Below are positions 1 through 10,714 of a stretch of 64,000 bases of DNA, piece after piece. Every line of letters begins with the position of its first letter. Position 1 is the first letter of the stretch. Under the pieces are notes generated by a model. That model had not been told where the DNA came from. It saw only the letters and a list, made by a program, of their open reading frames with translations, and did no database searches. The stretch is taken from assembly GCF_030758295.1 (NCBI RefSeq), contig NZ_CP132335.1, positions 2,332,412-2,396,411 on the forward strand, read 5' to 3'. The translations under genes and the position numbers were made by a program. The stretch is from Pararhizobium sp. IMCC21322 (GTDB lineage: Bacteria; Pseudomonadota; Alphaproteobacteria; Rhizobiales; GCA-2746425).

Positions 1-2529
1 TTAGCAGCTTTAAGTCAGGCCGCAGAACTGTCTGTTGAAGCTGGATTACGCTATCTCATCACCCGTGAAATCGCCGCTGGTAAATGCAATTTTGAACTTC
101 CGGAGGAGGGACTTGAGGGGCTGGGTTTTGTTTTGCTGGGAATGGGCAAACTCGGCGCCTGGGAATTGAACTATTCCAGCGATATCGACCTCATAGCGCT
201 TTATGATCAGGATGTAAGGTCTTTGGCCGACGGTCAGGAAGCATCCGTTTTTTGGGTCAGGCTCATAAAGCGACTGGTGCGGTTGATGCAGGAGCGCACT
301 GGCGATGGTTATGTCTACCGAATGGATTTGCGCCTAAGGCCGGACCCGGGTTCAACACCACTGGCTGTTTCACTGGCGGGTGCTTTGCAATATTACGAAG
401 GCACTGGCCAGAATTGGGAACGGGCGGCGCTCATAAAGGCCCGACCCATCGCGGGAGACAAAACGGTTGGTGAGGTCTTTCTGACCCGTGTCAGCCCCTT
501 CATCTGGCGGAAGTATCTCGACTATGCCGCAATTGAAGACATTCAGGCGATCAAGCGACAGATCCACGCGCATAAAGGGTTTGGCCAGATTTGCAGCGCA
601 GGCCACAACATCAAGCTGGGGCGTGGCGGAATTCGCGAGATCGAATTTTTTGTCCAAACCCAACAATTGATCGCTGGCGGGCGCAATTCGGATTTGCGAA
701 ATCGCAAGACGCTGAACGGACTGGAGCAGCTTCGGGACATCGGATGGGTGGAACAGACAGTCTGTCACGAATTGTCCGAGGCTTACGACTATCTGCGCCG
801 CGTGGAAAATCGGATCCAGATGATGGATGATGAGCAGACGCACATCATTCCACAGGATGAGCCCAAACGGCTATCTCTGGCGGTGTTGTCCTCGGCAACT
901 GATCTGGACAGCTTTGACCAACAACTTATCGCGACCTTCACCACGGTGCAGCGGCATTATGCACATTTGTTTGAAGAGAAAAACGGGTCGGAAAATACAT
1001 CTGGAAATCTCGTATTCAGCGGAGAAGATGACGATCCTGATACCATGCAAACCCTTTCAGGGCTTGGGTTCGCCAGGCCTTCTGATGCAATCGCCCTGAT
1101 CAAAGGTTGGCATTTTGGCCGCATACCGGCAACGCGATCGGAACATGCCCGCACAGTGCTCACCGAACTGATGCCAACATTGCTGCGACATATGTCGGAC
1201 AGCGGTCAACCAGATGTAGCGATGGCCGGTTTCGACCGGTTTCTAAAAGGGCTTCCTGCCGGCTTGCAATTGTTCAGCCTGTTGAAATCAAACCCTGAAC
1301 TGCTGAGCCTCTTATCCGTCATTCTGGGCGCTGCGCCACGTCTTGCCAATACCATCACCAGACGTCCCCATGTTTTGGACGCGCTGCTTGATCCCGGTTT
1401 TTTCGGAACCGACTTTACCGTTGAAGACATGACGGCACATCTGCAGCAGAGCCTGGCCCTGTCGCTTGGTTTCGAGGACGCGCTGGATCGGGCACGCATC
1501 TTCACACAGGAGCAACTCTTTCTTATTGGAACCCGCATTCTGTCGGGAACCCTGACGGCGAGCGAGACAGGTCGAGCCTATACCGGCCTTGCTGAAGCCG
1601 TGATCTGGAAAATGCTGCAGGAGACGCAGAAGGACTTTGTCAAACGTCACGGTATTGTTGCAGGTGCAAAGCTTTGTGTTGTCGCTATGGGCAAGCTTGG
1701 CAATCGGGAAATGACAGCGACCTCCGATCTCGATCTCATGCTGATCTACGATTTTAATGAAGGTGTCACACAGTCTGACGGGCGAAGGCCGCTTGCCGTC
1801 TCGCAATATTTTATGCGCCTGACCCAGCGCCTTATTACAGCTCTGTCTGCACCAACAGGCGAGGGCTTGCTTTATGAAATTGATATGCGATTGCGCCCAT
1901 CGGGCAATGCAGGTCCGCTCGCAACCCAGTTTCAGACATTTGTAAACTACCAGAATGACCAGGCATGGACCTGGGAGCGCATGGCGTTGACCCGTGCCCG
2001 GCCGATTTGCGGTGACAATGAACTGTGCCAGAAAATGCGTGAGGCGATTGCTGCCGCTCTTGGTAACCAGAATGCAGATGTTCTGAAGACTGATGCCGCC
2101 GAGATGCTGGCAAAGATACATGACGCCAAACCGCCCGCTCATATCTGGGATGTAAAAACGGCACCGGGCGGTGTGGTTGATATTGAATTCGTGGCGCAGG
2201 TTCTACAGCTTCAAAATGCTGAGACAAACATCGAGATTTTGCAGGGGAACACCCGCAATGCTTTGCGAAAGGCTGTTGATCTTGGCTTGATTGCAGCTGC
2301 AGATGGCGACTTATTGATAGAAGCGCACCGTTTTTACGAAGGGCTGCAACAATTGATCCGCATGGCGTTTGACGGCGGCGAAAGCCGGACGGATTTTCTG
2401 GAACAACCCGGTTTTCTGCCGATCCTCGCCCGCGCCTGCGAACTGCCGGATGTGGACATGATTGCAGTTCAACTGAACGATTATCAAGCGGAAGTGGCAG
2501 AGCTGGTAAAACGGTTTTTTAAGGACTAA
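1..2529 (+). CDS. glnE: Bifunctional glutamine synthetase adenylyltransferase/adenylyl-removing enzyme, 5'-truncated by window
   Basis: GlnE adds AMP to glutamine synthetase or removes it in response to PII state, tuning ammonia assimilation in the cytoplasm. The frame is open from base 1, so the gene enters from upstream. The visible 842 residues fall short of the roughly 950-990 usual for the family, so about 100-150 N-terminal residues are missing. Two nucleotidyltransferase cores are visible: GMGKLG...SSDIDLI near bases 140-200 (adenylyl-removing half) and AMGKLG...TSDLDLM near 1685-1750 (adenylyl-transfer half). Each is followed by the LRLRP or MRLRPSG-type motif. The stop overlaps the stop of the convergent histidine kinase gene. 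Regulation cannot be seen because the promoter is outside. Confidence 0.97.
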   Translation, partial: LAALSQAAELSVEAGLRYLITREIAAGKCNFELPEEGLEGLGFVLLGMGKLGAWELNYSSDIDLIALYDQDVRSLADGQEASVFWVRLIKRLVRLMQERTGDGYVYRMDLRLRPDPGSTPLAVSLAGALQYYEGTGQNWERAALIKARPIAGDKTVGEVFLTRVSPFIWRKYLDYAAIEDIQAIKRQIHAHKGFGQICSAGHNIKLGRGGIREIEFFVQTQQLIAGGRNSDLRNRKTLNGLEQLRDIGWVEQTVCHELSEAYDYLRRVENRIQMMDDEQTHIIPQDEPKRLSLAVLSSATDLDSFDQQLIATFTTVQRHYAHLFEEKNGSENTSGNLVFSGEDDDPDTMQTLSGLGFARPSDAIALIKGWHFGRIPATRSEHARTVLTELMPTLLRHMSDSGQPDVAMAGFDRFLKGLPAGLQLFSLLKSNPELLSLLSVILGAAPRLANTITRRPHVLDALLDPGFFGTDFTVEDMTAHLQQSLALSLGFEDALDRARIFTQEQLFLIGTRILSGTLTASETGRAYTGLAEAVIWKMLQETQKDFVKRHGIVAGAKLCVVAMGKLGNREMTATSDLDLMLIYDFNEGVTQSDGRRPLAVSQYFMRLTQRLITALSAPTGEGLLYEIDMRLRPSGNAGPLATQFQTFVNYQNDQAWTWERMALTRARPICGDNELCQKMREAIAAALGNQNADVLKTDAAEMLAKIHDAKPPAHIWDVKTAPGGVVDIEFVAQVLQLQNAETNIEILQGNTRNALRKAVDLGLIAAADGDLLIEAHRFYEGLQQLIRMAFDGGESRTDFLEQPGFLPILARACELPDVDMIAVQLNDYQAEVAELVKRFFKD

Positions 2530-4880
2530 GCGACTGCGTTAGCGCTATCCGCCTCGTGCAGGTTTTGCACCAGTGGCACGCAGACCGTAACAGTGGTTCC
2601 AACCCCTTCGGTAGACGTGATCTTCATGTGTCCGCCATGCATGCTCACCAGGCTCTTGGTTATGGCAAGGCCAAGGCCTGAGCCTTTGTGATCTTTGGTA
2701 AACTGGTTCTGGACCTGCTCAAACGGCATGCCAAGCTTGTTGATAGCTTCTTCAGGGATGCCAATACCTGTATCCTTGATCAGCAGATACGCCCCATATT
2801 CGCCGGTTTTGATCTGCACTTCGATACGGCCGCCGTCAGGCGTGAATTTGACGGAATTTGTCAGCAGATTGAGCATGATTTGTTTCATGGCACGGCGATC
2901 AGCTTCAAAAACCAAATTATCCATGCCGGTGATTTTCAGCTGGATCCCTGTGTCCATCACGTTGACATCCATGACACGGAAGGACTCCCGCACAATGTCT
3001 CCGATGTCGATCTTCTCAAAATTCAGTTGCAGACGGCCAGCTTCAATTTTTGACATCTGCAGAATATCATTGATGACATCCAGCAGGAAATTACCGCTGT
3101 CATGAATGTCGTTGCAATATTCCAGATATTTCTCTGAGCCCAGATTGCCAAATACTCCGGTGCGCATAATTTCTGAAAAGCCGATGATTGCGTTCAGTGG
3201 CGTGCGTAATTCATGAGAGATATTGGCCAGAAATTCTGACTTGGTGTTGCTGGCAGCTTCCGCTTTTTCTTTTGCATAGGCGTAGTTTTCGGCCAGTTCG
3301 ACAAGCTGCTGAGCCTGTACTTCCAGTTTCTGCCGTGATTTGTTGAGGTCGCGGATAAGCGCGGTCTGACGTTTCTCGTTTTCGATCAGCTTCTGCTCAT
3401 TCAGCTTCAACTCGGTAACGTCTGTGCCGACCGATACAAAACCGCCATCCTTGGTGCGCCGTTCGCTGATTTGAAGCCAGCGTTTTGAAGCCAAAGCCGC
3501 TTCATAGGTTCTGGCTTCTGCCTGGTTGATCTCACTGGGCAAGGTGATTGTTGAGACAATTTCAGGGTGACTCTTGGCCGCAATATCTTCATAGGGTGTC
3601 CCGGCAAGCACATCCTGAGGCAGTAATTTGTGCAATTGCTGATATTTGGTGTTGCACATCACCAACCGGTTTTGATTGTCCCATAGAACAAAAGCTTCAG
3701 AGGTTGTTTCGATGGCGTCCCGCAGCCTGATATCGGCAAGTCGTGTCTGCTCGGCCAGAAGGTGTTGCTCTGTCACATCTGTTGCAATGCCGACAAGCTG
3801 ACGCCCACCTGGCTGCGTATTGAGAACTTCACCACGCAGCCGCAACCAGATCCAATTGCCATTGGCATGTTTGACACGCAATTGCTCATCAAACCGTGCC
3901 TGCTCTGTGACCAGAAGACTGCTTTGAAGTTGATGCAGGTCAGTGTCATCCGGATGCACCAGTTCTGTCAGATCATCCAGCGAAAACACGATGTCTTTTG
4001 ATTTGTCCCGGGCAGGATAGCCCAAAAGAACACTCATGGAATTGGACCAGATCATGGTGCCCTGACTGAGATCCCAGTCCCATAGGCCTGATCGACCATG
4101 GATGAGCGCCGTTTCCTGGCGTCTATAAGCATTTGCATAGATTGCATCTGCCTCATGAGCGCGAGCGGATTGCGCAAAGAAACTGTAAACCAGAACCAGC
4201 GACAGCAGCAGCATGGCGACAAAAATCAACAGATCCTGTGTGCGTTTCGCATACCAGTTACTCAGCGCTGTTCGGTGCGATTGGATGATTGCCAGTGACG
4301 CAAAGGGCGCCTGAAGACGGTGAACTGTTACCAGCACATTTTCACCATCCGTCGTGTTGACACTCAGCACACCCGCTTCGCTTCCCAGAACAACAAGAGG
4401 CTGCACATCGCCAAGGCGGGCGGCAATATTGTCTGGCTGATCTGCCGATACCCTGTTTCCTGTGCGGCCCAGAATGTCTCCGTTTTGCCCAAGAATGTAG
4501 AACCGGCGGCCGTTGCGCTTGGCACCTTCCGGTAGAACATTTTCCAGCAGTTTGTCGAAGTTGTTCGTGTTCGGCTGGGTTGCCAGTGCATCCACTCTCG
4601 ATGCCGTCGACATGGCCAGTGAGACCAGCGTCAGCTCGGCTTCCTGCATGGAAGCATCATAGTCTTGAGACAGGCTGCCGATGCGAATGGTCGCTACAAT
4701 ACCCAGCGACAGAATGACCATAACAGGGATGAGAATTTTAAGGGCAGGATCAAGCCCTAGCAGCTTGCGATCTGACGGTTTTGCCAGGCTCTTCAAGCTG
4801 TTAAAGAGATGTGTTGGTCCGCCGCTGGCCGCAAAAGTGCGACCTTCGTCGGACGCTTTGGCAGCTGCCGCACGCGCCAT
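2526..4880 (-). CDS. Membrane-bound PAS-domain sensor histidine kinase (PleC/DivJ-like)
   Basis: This is a 784-residue sensor kinase. A cytoplasmic N-terminus leads to a first membrane segment around residues 47-68 and an extracytoplasmic loop of about 140 residues. A second membrane segment lies near 215-237, followed by two PAS domains (about 250-375 and 385-495) and a coiled coil. The kinase core has an H-box with SHELRTP (His556), an N-box LNLLTNSVKF (about 671-680), a G1 box DTGIGIP (about 702) and a G2 box GSGLGLAI (about 733). The H-box style is that of the PleC/DivJ cell-cycle kinases of alphaproteobacteria, but such kinases are numerous and the partner regulator is not adjacent. It is monocistronic and convergent with glnE. 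The signal is unknown. Confidence 0.9.
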   Translation of the reverse strand: MARAAAAKASDEGRTFAASGGPTHLFNSLKSLAKPSDRKLLGLDPALKILIPVMVILSLGIVATIRIGSLSQDYDASMQEAELTLVSLAMSTASRVDALATQPNTNNFDKLLENVLPEGAKRNGRRFYILGQNGDILGRTGNRVSADQPDNIAARLGDVQPLVVLGSEAGVLSVNTTDGENVLVTVHRLQAPFASLAIIQSHRTALSNWYAKRTQDLLIFVAMLLLSLVLVYSFFAQSARAHEADAIYANAYRRQETALIHGRSGLWDWDLSQGTMIWSNSMSVLLGYPARDKSKDIVFSLDDLTELVHPDDTDLHQLQSSLLVTEQARFDEQLRVKHANGNWIWLRLRGEVLNTQPGGRQLVGIATDVTEQHLLAEQTRLADIRLRDAIETTSEAFVLWDNQNRLVMCNTKYQQLHKLLPQDVLAGTPYEDIAAKSHPEIVSTITLPSEINQAEARTYEAALASKRWLQISERRTKDGGFVSVGTDVTELKLNEQKLIENEKRQTALIRDLNKSRQKLEVQAQQLVELAENYAYAKEKAEAASNTKSEFLANISHELRTPLNAIIGFSEIMRTGVFGNLGSEKYLEYCNDIHDSGNFLLDVINDILQMSKIEAGRLQLNFEKIDIGDIVRESFRVMDVNVMDTGIQLKITGMDNLVFEADRRAMKQIMLNLLTNSVKFTPDGGRIEVQIKTGEYGAYLLIKDTGIGIPEEAINKLGMPFEQVQNQFTKDHKGSGLGLAITKSLVSMHGGHMKITSTEGVGTTVTVCVPLVQNLHEADSANAVA

Positions 4881-4975
4881 GAAAACCCTCGATTTTGATG
4901 TTGAAGCCGGCCACTCAACCCTGCCGAATCAGTTTCATTTGAATCCATGCGAATCAGCATGTCTAGAGTCAAAAT

Positions 4976-5028
4976 GAAAAAAAAGGTTAACGGCGAATCA
5001 GACCGCTCATCTCATTCGCCGTTACCTT
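4976..5028 (-). terminator. Rho-independent terminator of pepN
   Basis: On the minus strand a long stem (AAGGTAACGGCGAAT pairing with ATTCGCCGTTAACCTT, one bulge) is followed by a run of eight T. It lies directly after the pepN stop and upstream of the histidine kinase start. Confidence 0.85.
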
Positions 5029-5039
5029 GAATTCAGCGA

Positions 5040-7706
5040 TCAGCTGTCGCCGAGAAGCCGGTTGGTAATATCGGATACGTTGGATGACAAGCCAGATTGG
5101 TCCCGCAGTTTTTCCAGTGCCAGCCGGGCAAAGTTTCGACGCAGGGGTTCCAGATTGCGCCATGACCTCAGCCCTTCAAGCAAACGGGCTGCAATCTGAG
5201 GGTTTTGTTCGTCAAGCGCACCAACCTGTCGGGCCAGGAATTGATAGCCGCTGCCATCCATGCGGTTGAATTGCTGGAAGTTGGAAGCAAAGCCGCCAAT
5301 CAAAGACCGAACCCGGTTGGGGTTTTCCATACTGAATACCGGATCATGCAAAAGCGCGCGCACTGTGTCGAGTGTTTCATCACTGTTGGTTACAGCCTGC
5401 AGGCCCAGCCATTTGTCCATGACAAGACCATTGCTGTCGAACTGCTCATACATGGCAACCAGCGGCTCCGCCCGCTCTGTGCGCCCTTGAAGGCAAAGCG
5501 CACTCAGGGCACCCATTCGGTCTGTCATATTTTTGGCGCTCATGGTCTGTGTAACCGCCAGGGCGGCGTGCTCTGGCTTGTCTGAGGCAACCAGCAACTT
5601 TAAAACGGCATTCATCAATGCTCTGCGAGCAGCGTTTGCCGCGTCGGTGGTCGTATCATTCGGCGTTAAAGCCTTTTCATAAAATGTGGTCATTTCCTGT
5701 TCCAGGCCAAGGGCCACATAGGCATTGATATAGGCTTTCGCATTGGCAATGGCATCTGGATCGAAGCCGGCGCCGACAGCTTCCGCAACAGCTTGATGCG
5801 ATGGCAGCTGAAAACACTGTGCCTTAAAGCTGCTGTCCAGCGCATCATTGGCCAGCACCGACCGCAATGCTGTCACCAGTGGCAAAGGTGGTTCAGGCTT
5901 CTCTCGGGCAAGGATAGCGGCATTGGTTGCCGTCAGAGAATTCATTGCAAGGTTTTGGACGGCCTGCCAGCGATTGAACGGGTCGGTGTCGAATTCAGCA
6001 ATGAAGACCTGATCTTCCGGCTCCTGGTTTTGCTCAAGAACAATGGGAGCGGAAAAGTTGCGATTGACCGAGAGGCGCGCATCTGACGGTACATTGTCAA
6101 ACTTGAAGTCCTGAGCCTGTTCGGTCAAAAGCATCATGTCCGTTTCGCCATTGCTGCCTGCTACGGGAACATCCTGTCCGTCCGGGCCCACATAGCCAAA
6201 TACCAGCGGAATGGTAAGCGCAGGGCGATCTTCCGTGAAGTGGGGCAGTTCTGAAAATCTTTGTGAGACCGTCAATAGGCGGCTGCCATCATCGTGTTTG
6301 ATTTCATCCACATTGACCACCGGTGTTCCGGGCTGGTGATACCAGTGCGAGAAGTTGGTGAGATCAGTTTCATTTGCTTCTTGGAAACAGGCAAGGAAGG
6401 CCTCGATTGTTGTTGCATCGCCATCATGGCGTTCAAAATAAAGGTCCATGCCTTTACGGAAGCCATCCTGACCCAGAATCGTGGCCAGCATGCGCACAAG
6501 CTCGGCGCCCTTGTTGTAGATTGTGGCGGTGTAGAAATTGTCGATCTCTTCATAGACATCCGGACGCACAGGATGCGCCAAAGGTCCCTGATCCTCAGGG
6601 AACTGCCGCGCTATCAGCGAGCGTACATCTCCAATCCGCTGAACCGGCGCTGAGCGCATGTCCGCAGAAAACTCCTGATCCCGATACACTGTCAGGCCCT
6701 CTTTCAGGCACAATTGGAACCATTCGCGACATGTGATGCGGTTGCCGGTCCAATTGTGAAAATATTCGTGAGCGATCACCCGCTCAACGCCATAATAATC
6801 GACGTCGGTTGCCGTTTCAGGGTCTGTCAGAACATATTTATCGTTGAAGACATTCAGTCCCTTATTCTCCATGGCACCCATATTGAAGTCGGAAACGGCA
6901 ACGATCATGAAAATATCAAGATCATATTCTCGCCCGAACCGTTCTTCATCCCAGCGCATCGAGCGCTTCAGGGCATCCATGGCATAGTCGCATTTGCCTT
7001 CATTACCATGCTCGACAAAGATCTGCAGTTTGACGGCGCGTCCGCTTTGCGTCGTAAAGCTGTCTTCCACACAGGCCAGATCACCTGCCACCAGTGCGAA
7101 CAGATAAGACGGTTTGGGGAAGGGGTCGTGCCAGACCGCGTAGTGGCGCTTTGCGCCTGACGGCATATCCGCTGCGTCAAGAACACCCTGTTCCAGCATA
7201 TTGCCATTCGACAACATGAAAGGCGCTTCGTGCGCATCAGCTTCTATACGCACTGTAAAGGTGCTCAGCACGTCAGGTCGGTCGTAAAAATAGGTAATCC
7301 GCCGGAAGCCTTCAGCTTCACACTGTGTGCAATAGGCAGAGCCGGACCGGTAGAGGCCCATAAGCTGCTTGTTGGCCTTGGGGTTCACTCTGGTGCCGAT
7401 AGTGAGTTTGAAGTCGCCACTTGCAGGCAGATCGTAGATGGTGAGTTTGTCCGGTGTCGCAGAATAGTCTTTCTCCGCCAATGGCTTCCCGTCAATTTCC
7501 AGGGACACCAGAACCAACTCATCACCATCAAATTCCAGCCGTGCATTCTGCGCAGCATCTGCACGCCGGCGCATTGTCAGTTCGGCTGTCACATCAGTAA
7601 CTTCAGAGCCCAGGGCAAACCGCAAATCGGTGTGGTCAATCGCAAAGGGGGTAGGTTCATAGTCGGAGAGATATGTTGCTTTTTTTCGACGGTTTTGCGG
7701 TGTCAT
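5040..7706 (-). CDS. pepN: Aminopeptidase N (M1 family zinc metallopeptidase)
   Basis: PepN removes N-terminal residues from peptides in late cytoplasmic protein turnover. The 888-residue length is typical of the proteobacterial PepN subfamily. The exopeptidase motif GAMEN lies just before the zinc site. The zinc motif HEYFH has His313, Glu314 and His317, with the third ligand Glu336 in LKEGLTVYRDQE. The N-terminal beta domain and long C-terminal helical domain are both present, so the gene appears intact. It is a single gene with its own terminator. The start ATG at 7706 fits family length. Confidence 0.96.
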   Translation of the reverse strand: MTPQNRRKKATYLSDYEPTPFAIDHTDLRFALGSEVTDVTAELTMRRRADAAQNARLEFDGDELVLVSLEIDGKPLAEKDYSATPDKLTIYDLPASGDFKLTIGTRVNPKANKQLMGLYRSGSAYCTQCEAEGFRRITYFYDRPDVLSTFTVRIEADAHEAPFMLSNGNMLEQGVLDAADMPSGAKRHYAVWHDPFPKPSYLFALVAGDLACVEDSFTTQSGRAVKLQIFVEHGNEGKCDYAMDALKRSMRWDEERFGREYDLDIFMIVAVSDFNMGAMENKGLNVFNDKYVLTDPETATDVDYYGVERVIAHEYFHNWTGNRITCREWFQLCLKEGLTVYRDQEFSADMRSAPVQRIGDVRSLIARQFPEDQGPLAHPVRPDVYEEIDNFYTATIYNKGAELVRMLATILGQDGFRKGMDLYFERHDGDATTIEAFLACFQEANETDLTNFSHWYHQPGTPVVNVDEIKHDDGSRLLTVSQRFSELPHFTEDRPALTIPLVFGYVGPDGQDVPVAGSNGETDMMLLTEQAQDFKFDNVPSDARLSVNRNFSAPIVLEQNQEPEDQVFIAEFDTDPFNRWQAVQNLAMNSLTATNAAILAREKPEPPLPLVTALRSVLANDALDSSFKAQCFQLPSHQAVAEAVGAGFDPDAIANAKAYINAYVALGLEQEMTTFYEKALTPNDTTTDAANAARRALMNAVLKLLVASDKPEHAALAVTQTMSAKNMTDRMGALSALCLQGRTERAEPLVAMYEQFDSNGLVMDKWLGLQAVTNSDETLDTVRALLHDPVFSMENPNRVRSLIGGFASNFQQFNRMDGSGYQFLARQVGALDEQNPQIAARLLEGLRSWRNLEPLRRNFARLALEKLRDQSGLSSNVSDITNRLLGDS

Positions 7707-7849
7707 GAGAAATCCGAATTACGATAAAGGGGTAGGGGCGTCACCAACAGTGGGACGCAATCCTGAAACGCTCATATAGAGGTTTCGCGCTCGACAGGAA
7801 ACCTGCGCGGCACATTTAGATAAATTGTTTTGAGTGCGGGATCGCGCGC

Positions 7850-8257
7850 TTAGCCGCTCATCCAGTAATCGGTAATGATCTGTGACAGACTGCCACGATC
7901 CGCCAGCACGTCCAGCTTTGCAATACAGAAATTTGCACCAAGGCTGAGGAAACGTTGGCAGGTCTCCTCATCATCGCCCTCGGCCATGACGGAAATCGGT
8001 ATCTTTTTGAAGGCCGTGTTGTTGCGAAAACCCGTCAGGAACTGGTCCGTTTCTTCTGCGGAACGTGTGGCATCCAGTAAAATAAATTCTGCCGGGCGTG
8101 TATCGCTGTTATTGAAACTGTCAAGGCAGGCATTGCTGTCATCAAAATGCACAACAGCAATTTTTTGTGGCATCAAGCCGAATATCTGCTGGATATCCGA
8201 CTTCTCGCCAATATAGGCAATGACAAGATCTGCATGCTCTTTGTTAAAAATAGGCAT
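7850..8257 (-). CDS. Stand-alone response-regulator receiver-like protein
   Basis: This 135-residue protein reads as a single receiver (CheY-like) domain. It has an acidic pair in HFDDS (about residue 37), a probable phospho-acceptor Asp in FILLDATRS (about residue 69), a beta-4 strand ending ISVMAEG where the usual Thr/Ser would be, and a Lys in CIAKLDV. There is no output domain. No kinase gene is adjacent; the nearest, at 2.5-4.9 kb, is separated by pepN. The family match is weak by eye and the switch Thr/Ser position looks atypical, so it could be a degenerate receiver. Confidence 0.65.
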   Translation of the reverse strand: MPIFNKEHADLVIAYIGEKSDIQQIFGLMPQKIAVVHFDDSNACLDSFNNSDTRPAEFILLDATRSAEETDQFLTGFRNNTAFKKIPISVMAEGDDEETCQRFLSLGANFCIAKLDVLADRGSLSQIITDYWMSG

Positions 8258-8350
8258 GAGTTTATTGCCTTGCCTTAAACCGAAACTGGTCAGGTAACGC
8301 TACAGCCTAAAGACCAATAAAGCGTAAATTGCAACCAGTGCGCCTAAGGT

Positions 8351-8959
8351 CTATTTCTCGACGCCAAGATAGGCTGTCTCGCCCCAAACCTGTTTAACCC
8401 GTTTGTCACGACCACAAGCCTTGCGGTAGTAATTATAACGCGCTGAGCTTTTCTCGTAATAGTCCTGATGATAGTCTTCAGCTGGCCAAAAGGCCGCCGC
8501 GTCCAGAATGCGTGTTTTGATTTCCTGACCCAGTTCCTGCTCAACCTCTGCTTTGGAAGCCTCAGCTATGGCACGTTCTTCGTCATTGGCGACGAAGACT
8601 GCAGTACGATAGGAATTGCCTTTGTCGCAAAACTGACCCGTGTCATCCAAGACATCAATTGTGCGCCAGAAAGTATCCAGCAGCGCACGATAATCCGCGC
8701 TATCCTTGTCATAGACAATTTTTACCGCTTCCAGATGCCCATCCTTGCCATGGCTTTTATAGGTCGGGTTGTCGGTCTTGCCACCAATATAGCCGGATGT
8801 CGTTTCCGTAACGCCTTTAACGTGGTCAAAATCAGATTCAACACACCAGAAGCAACCACCGGCTAAAATAGCCGTGCCATTTTCTGCTGAAGCCTGCGAC
8901 AGCACAGTGGGGCTGGATAAAAGTCCCAATCCAAGGAACATGGAGGTCAAAAGGCGCAT
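8351..8959 (-). CDS. msrA: Peptide-methionine (S)-S-oxide reductase with export signal
   Basis: MsrA reduces methionine-S-sulfoxide in oxidised proteins. The catalytic motif GCFWCVE is at residues 35-41, with Cys36 nucleophilic, and a C-terminal Cys in RKACGRDK may act as resolving thiol. The first 25 residues (MRLLTSMFLGLGLLSS...ASA) form a clear signal peptide, so this copy should act in the periplasm. Most bacterial MsrA proteins are cytoplasmic. Total length is 202 residues. It is monocistronic and neighbours are unrelated. Confidence 0.93.
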   Translation of the reverse strand: MRLLTSMFLGLGLLSSPTVLSQASAENGTAILAGGCFWCVESDFDHVKGVTETTSGYIGGKTDNPTYKSHGKDGHLEAVKIVYDKDSADYRALLDTFWRTIDVLDDTGQFCDKGNSYRTAVFVANDEERAIAEASKAEVEQELGQEIKTRILDAAAFWPAEDYHQDYYEKSSARYNYYRKACGRDKRVKQVWGETAYLGVEK

Positions 8960-8998
8960 AGGTATCTCGCTTTCAGCATTTGGGTTCGCGGTTTTGCC

Positions 8999-10714
8999 TC
9001 ACAAATCGACGTGGCAGAACCTGTCTACATCAAAAAGGCCTTTATCAGTTATTTTCAAGTGCGGGATGACCGGCAGCGGCAGGAACGCGATCTGCAAAAA
9101 CGGCTCAGGAAGGCGGCAACCAAGGCTTTTGGCGGCTTTTCGCAAGGGTATCAAACCTTCGTGAACCTGTTCGTGAGGAAGCTCACTCATGAGACCCGCA
9201 ATCGGAAGTGCAAACTCTGCGAGAACTTTTCCGTTGGATACAACCACGAACCCGCCCTGCAATTCTATCAGCCGATTAACCGCAATGGCCATATCAGCAT
9301 CATTCATGCCCAGAACGGTAATGTTGTGGCTGTCATGGCCAACTGAAGACGCCAGCGCTCCTTTTTCCAGCCCAAAGCCGGTGACGAATCCAAGTCCGGC
9401 CAAAGGCGTTGAGGCGTTGGTTTTGCCATGCCGCTCAACGACGCCGACCTTCGCCAGATCAGTCTGTGAATTGGCCACAAGATGTCCGTCCTGTTCGGTG
9501 GGCTGGCGTTTCAAATGCTGGGTCAGGATCAGACCTGCCTCAACACCAATGACGGAGATCTCGCGCGCACGGCCTGGCATTTGAAACTGATCTGATTTGA
9601 CCTGCGCAGCCTTTACGCTGTTTCGCCCCACCACTGGAATGGTCTGGCGCGTGCGGAAAAGCGTTTCATCAACAATACGGCCGGCTGACAAAACCTGTTC
9701 AACCCGGCACTCTTCCAGCGAAGACAGCAGCGCAATATCTGCTCGGTAGCCTGGCGCGATGAGACCCCGATCCCAGAGCCGAAACGCCTTTGCTGCCGAC
9801 CAACTGGCAAGGCGATAAACATGATGCAAGGGACGACCAAGGGCAATCGCCGTCCGGATCATGTAATCAAGATGCCCTTCTTCTGCGATTTCCATCGGGT
9901 TGCGGTCGTCTGTGCAGAACGCCAGAAAGCTGGAGGTGTTTTCGTCGATAATTTCAGCCAGGGCATGCAAATCCTTGGAAACCGATCCTTCACGAATGAG
10001 AATGGTAAGGCCTTTGCGCAGTTTCTCCCGCGCTTCTTTGGCTGTGGTGGCTTCATGCTCGGTGGCAATGCCAGTTGCAGAATAGGCGTTAAGCGGCATA
10101 CCCGAAAGCAGGGGTGCATGACCATCTTTCGGCAGGTCGGCAAACAGTGCCAACTTCTCCAGCATGTCAGGATCGCCCGCCAGAACGCCTGGAAAATTCA
10201 TGACTTCAGCAAGGCCAATGACTTTCCGATGGTCCATAAAGGGTTGCAGATCGCTCGCCGAAAGGTCCGCGCCAGACGTTTCAAAGCCCGTTGCTGGGAC
10301 ACAGGAGGAGAGCTGAATACGCAAATCCATGATGGTCTGCTCAGCGCATTCCACAAAATATTGAATGCCATCAGCCCCCAACACATTGGAGATTTCATGA
10401 GGATCGCAGATCGCTGTGGTGACGCCATGAGGCAGTACGCATCGGTCAAACTCCAGCGGCGTCACCAGCGAGGACTCCACATGTAGATGTGTGTCGATGA
10501 AGCCGGGCGCGGCAATCAATCCGCTGCCATCCAGCTCTTTTTTGCCATGGTAGTGCTCAGCAACGCCCACGATTGTGTCGCCGGTAATCGCAATATCACC
10601 CTCGAACAATTCGCCGGTAATGACATCCAGTGTCTGCACGTTCTTGATCACCAGATCAGCTGGTTCATCACCTTTTGCCTGTTGGATTCTGGCTTTCAGA
10701 TTGTTTTGCATCAT
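8999..10714 (-). CDS. ade: Adenine deaminase
   Basis: The enzyme deaminates adenine to hypoxanthine for purine salvage. It belongs to the amidohydrolase superfamily: the metal-binding strand [13 protein letters not shown] follows an N-terminal beta-sandwich, and the family's C-terminal [11 protein letters not shown] and [10 protein letters not shown] region is present. A longer frame begins at 10789. I chose ATG 10714 (or the adjacent ATG 10711) because AAAGGAAAAA precedes it and the protein then starts at the usual family position, giving about 571 residues. The gene is divergent from folD across 135 bp. No purine riboswitch is seen upstream. Confidence 0.93.
   Translation of the reverse strand: MMQNNLKARIQQAKGDEPADLVIKNVQTLDVITGELFEGDIAITGDTIVGVAEHYHGKKELDGSGLIAAPGFIDTHLHVESSLVTPLEFDRCVLPHGVTTAICDPHEISNVLGADGIQYFVECAEQTIMDLRIQLSSCVPATGFETSGADLSASDLQPFMDHRKVIGLAEVMNFPGVLAGDPDMLEKLALFADLPKDGHAPLLSGMPLNAYSATGIATEHEATTAKEAREKLRKGLTILIREGSVSKDLHALAEIIDENTSSFLAFCTDDRNPMEIAEEGHLDYMIRTAIALGRPLHHVYRLASWSAAKAFRLWDRGLIAPGYRADIALLSSLEECRVEQVLSAGRIVDETLFRTRQTIPVVGRNSVKAAQVKSDQFQMPGRAREISVIGVEAGLILTQHLKRQPTEQDGHLVANSQTDLAKVGVVERHGKTNASTPLAGLGFVTGFGLEKGALASSVGHDSHNITVLGMNDADMAIAVNRLIELQGGFVVVSNGKVLAEFALPIAGLMSELPHEQVHEGLIPLRKAAKSLGCRLPEPFLQIAFLPLPVIPHLKITDKGLFDVDRFCHVDL

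Noticed and set aside
7783-7807. AGGTTTC/GAAACCT inverted repeat after the receiver gene
   Set aside because: A seven-base stem without a T-tract is too weak to call a terminator.
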